A DNA stretch of 35,389 bases, taken from JAVVUJ01 sp964582545. GTDB taxonomy: Bacteria; Bacillota; Clostridia; Peptostreptococcales; Anaerovoracaceae. This document shows, piece after piece, positions 33,337 to 35,389 of this stretch. The notes under the pieces are model-generated. The model ran no database searches. It was not told where the DNA came from and saw only the letters and a program-made list of their open reading frames with translations. The stretch spans positions 1 to 35,389 of the forward strand of contig CAZOSB010000026.1 in NCBI GenBank assembly GCA_964582545.1, read 5' to 3'. Numbering within the stretch: position 1 is the stretch's first letter; the number at the start of each line of letters is the position of its first letter. The position numbers and the translations under genes are program-made.

Positions 33337-35190
33337 TTATAAATGATATTTGTTCAGCTTTTCATAAAAAGAAGTCTTGGAAATTTGTAGCTCTTCCATA
33401 GTCTTTTTCCGATTTCCTTCGTTTCTTCTTAATGCTATTGAAATGATGGTTTTTTCACGTTCTTCCATTTGATCTTTTAAGGTGGTATGAAAAGTATTGT
33501 TTGGAGTAACCTCAAGACTTTTTTCTGACTGGGCGTCTAGATGCTCACGATAAATAATATCTCCATCACACATCAAAATAGCCTTTTCTATGATATTTTC
33601 TAACTGCCTTACATTTCCTGGAAAATGAAAGTTTAAAAGAAAATTCAACGCTTCTCCCGATAGATTTTTAGGGGTCACACCGTATTCTATGCACTTGTTA
33701 ACGATGAAATTATGGGCAATATGATAAATATCCTCTTTCCTGTCTCTCAAAGGCGGCACATGTATGGTAAAAATGTTCAAGCGGTAAAACAAATCTTCTC
33801 TAAATTTTCCTTCCTCCACTTTCTTCTGAAGATCTTTATTGGTGGCAGCAATCACCCTGACATCACAGCTGACGGGCGTTTCTGACCCCACCGGAAAGAA
33901 GCTTTTGTTTTGTACCACATGCAGCAACTTCACTTGCGCTTCCATGGAAATTTCACCCATTTCGTCTAGGAAAATGGTCCCTCCGTTTGCAGCACTGAAA
34001 TAACCTTTTTTACCGTTCATCAGTGCACCCGTAAAGGCACCTTTCACATAACCAAACATCTCGCTTTCAAATAAGCTCTGAGGAATGGAGCTACAGTTTA
34101 CTTCAATAAAAGGAGCATCACTGTTGTATGCATTATGAATTTCCTTTGCTAAAAATGATTTACCAACTCCCGATTCACCCGTCAATAAGATATTCGTTTT
34201 TACTTTGGATGCCCTTATTGCAAGTTCTTTGACGTTATCCATGAGATAGGATTTACTCTTAAAATCTTTAAAATGTTCCTCACCCACATTGTGCATAGAT
34301 AGTACGATTTCTCGTTCTCTTTCAGACATTTCAATGATTCGATTTCGCTCATCGATAAGCTTAGACAAGTCGGATGCATCACATATTTTCAAAAGAACTC
34401 CCCAAGATTCATTGGATGTTTCAATCCTATGTAAAGAGCAAATGGTCAACCGCTTATTGATTTTATAATATTTATCGATGATATGATCGACTTTCCCCTT
34501 TAGAATATTGTCGATTTCCTCGATAATCTCATCGTACTCGATAATATCGTCCAATCTAGCCTTGAAAACATCTATCTGAGTATGTTCTTTGCCTTTTTCA
34601 CGAAATTTTCTACCCTCCAAAATATCGGCGATAGACTCCCTCCTCACCGTATATCCTCTTTCCTGAAAAAACTTCACCTTCTTTGTTTTGGAATCGAGAA
34701 TTACCATATGTCCTGTGGAAATGTGATATTTTAATTCATATCGGATCCCTTCAACCTCAATATAGGTAATTTTATTCTCTAAATTGATGCCTGCCTTAAT
34801 ATGGATGCCTAAGAATTGATTATCAATTTCAATATTGGGTGCACCCTTAATTTTTACATGCTTGTAAACAGGCTTATGTTCACTCATATAAGTTCCAACG
34901 GCGATTAACAGATCATTGGGCAATATTTTAGCATCATGAATGTTGAGCAGGTTCAAATGATGGATCTGCACCCCTCCATCGTCTACCCCCAACATGTTAT
35001 CGATCATGATAACGATGTCTCCCTTTTGGATTTGTCCTTTTGGATGGGCATTGATGTTTTCTATCCAAACTCCTAATATTTTTTTTGCTTTTTCATTAAA
35101 TACTCGAAAGTGCCGATCTTGATCGATGAATATTAATCCATCATCTATTTTATTCGTAATTTCGTCGATGGTATTTCTCATAATTTCCAT
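33337..35190 (-). CDS. Sigma-54-dependent transcriptional activator (enhancer-binding protein)
   Basis: The 617-residue protein has a short PAS-like N-terminus (about 8-45), a long unassigned sensor region (about 50-300), a sigma-54 AAA+ domain and a C-terminal helix-turn-helix (about 590-615). Walker A is GESGVGKS (338-345), the sigma-54 contact loop is a canonical GAFTGA (384-389) and Walker B is IFLDEMG (406-412). There is no receiver domain. GAGGA lies 7 bases before the ATG. It is convergent with the spmA/spmB-like operon, and four sigma-54 promoters lie within 9 kb, so it probably controls the D-Ala peptide genes. Two perfect inverted repeats lie upstream of its start. Confidence 0.92.
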   Translation of the reverse strand: MEIMRNTIDEITNKIDDGLIFIDQDRHFRVFNEKAKKILGVWIENINAHPKGQIQKGDIVIMIDNMLGVDDGGVQIHHLNLLNIHDAKILPNDLLIAVGTYMSEHKPVYKHVKIKGAPNIEIDNQFLGIHIKAGINLENKITYIEVEGIRYELKYHISTGHMVILDSKTKKVKFFQERGYTVRRESIADILEGRKFREKGKEHTQIDVFKARLDDIIEYDEIIEEIDNILKGKVDHIIDKYYKINKRLTICSLHRIETSNESWGVLLKICDASDLSKLIDERNRIIEMSEREREIVLSMHNVGEEHFKDFKSKSYLMDNVKELAIRASKVKTNILLTGESGVGKSFLAKEIHNAYNSDAPFIEVNCSSIPQSLFESEMFGYVKGAFTGALMNGKKGYFSAANGGTIFLDEMGEISMEAQVKLLHVVQNKSFFPVGSETPVSCDVRVIAATNKDLQKKVEEGKFREDLFYRLNIFTIHVPPLRDRKEDIYHIAHNFIVNKCIEYGVTPKNLSGEALNFLLNFHFPGNVRQLENIIEKAILMCDGDIIYREHLDAQSEKSLEVTPNNTFHTTLKDQMEEREKTIISIALRRNEGNRKKTMEELQISKTSFYEKLNKYHL

Positions 35191-35208
35191 TGTTTTTTCC
35201 TCTTTTCG

Positions 35209-35259
35209 TTCCGAAATCTCGGAAGTAAGTAATTACATTTTCCGTAATTTAGGAAAATG
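35209..35259. promoter_or_regulatory. Two inverted repeats upstream of the activator gene
   Basis: TTCCGA-AATC-TCGGAA (35209-35224) and CATTTTCC-N8-GGAAAATG (35236-35259) are both perfect. They lie between the leftward activator gene and the rightward promoter at 35315, so either gene could be regulated through them. Confidence 0.45.
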
Positions 35260-35314
35260 TTCATTTAATTTTAACTCATATTTGTTGAAATGTCAAAAAT
35301 TATCGAAAAAACCT

Positions 35315-35343
35315 TTGACATAATTGTTTTTTCGTGTTACTAT
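35315..35343 (+). promoter_or_regulatory. Strong sigma-A promoter reading out of the window
   Basis: TTGACA (35315-35320), a 17-base spacer and TACTAT (35338-35343) give a near-consensus promoter with a start near 35350. The gene it drives lies beyond the right edge. Confidence 0.7.
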
Positions 35344-35389
35344 TCACAGTCAAATATCAAAAGGGACAGGTACCACAATCAGCTTTGGT

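Overview
The window looks like the chromosome of a low-GC, anaerobic, amino-acid/peptide-fermenting Firmicute of the class Clostridia. The signs are an AT-rich base composition, ferredoxin-linked 2-oxoacid oxidation, a clostridial-type FolD, formyl-THF synthetase, SpmA/SpmB homologues, two sigma-54 enhancer-binding proteins and strong GGAGG ribosome binding sites. No phage, transposase, CRISPR, tRNA or rRNA is visible. The genus cannot be fixed from the sequence alone.

Region 1 (about 0.2-4.7 kb): an opine-dehydrogenase-like gene and an NhaC-type antiporter run leftwards. They diverge from a PAS-AAA+ sigma-54 activator. The 368-base intergenic region carries two sigma-54 promoters back to back, one for the operon and one for the activator gene.

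Region 2 (about 4.65-8.5 kb): a membrane-anchored WG-repeat protein, a cytoplasmic family S58 (DmpA-like) hydrolase and an OPT-family transporter, all leftward.

Region 3 (about 8.7-21.8 kb), the most notable part: a long leftward gene train, fhs - folD - formate channel - IclR regulator - panB - panE - P-loop ATPase - 2-oxoisovalerate-type ferredoxin oxidoreductase (delta, alpha, beta, gamma) - yhdT - panF - metal-dependent amidohydrolase. Read as biosynthesis it makes little sense: panC and panD are absent, while a pantothenate importer, a ketoacid oxidoreductase and a formate exit route are present. Read backwards it forms a nearly complete route for fermenting pantothenate: uptake, amide hydrolysis to beta-alanine and pantoate, oxidation to ketopantoate, retro-aldol cleavage to 2-oxoisovalerate plus methylene-THF, oxidation to isobutyryl-CoA, and conversion of the one-carbon unit to formate with ATP formation. 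A second, exported S58 hydrolase lies upstream of fhs. It and fhs share a palindrome that may be the IclR operator.

Region 4 (about 23.1-33.1 kb): a 6S RNA gene, then genes for D-amino-acid and cell-wall peptide hydrolysis (VanX-like dipeptidase, alanine racemase, M20 amidohydrolase, DacF-like carboxypeptidase, a cytoplasmic class-A-beta-lactamase-like protein, M19 dipeptidase, SpmA/SpmB homologues, S66 LD-carboxypeptidase). Four good sigma-54 promoters precede these transcription units, and a second sigma-54 activator gene sits at 33.3-35.2 kb. This suggests a sigma-54-controlled regulon for using D-Ala-containing peptides. A roughly 97-base rod-like inverted repeat of unknown nature lies between the S66 gene and the activator gene. 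A strong sigma-A-type promoter points out of the right edge of the window.
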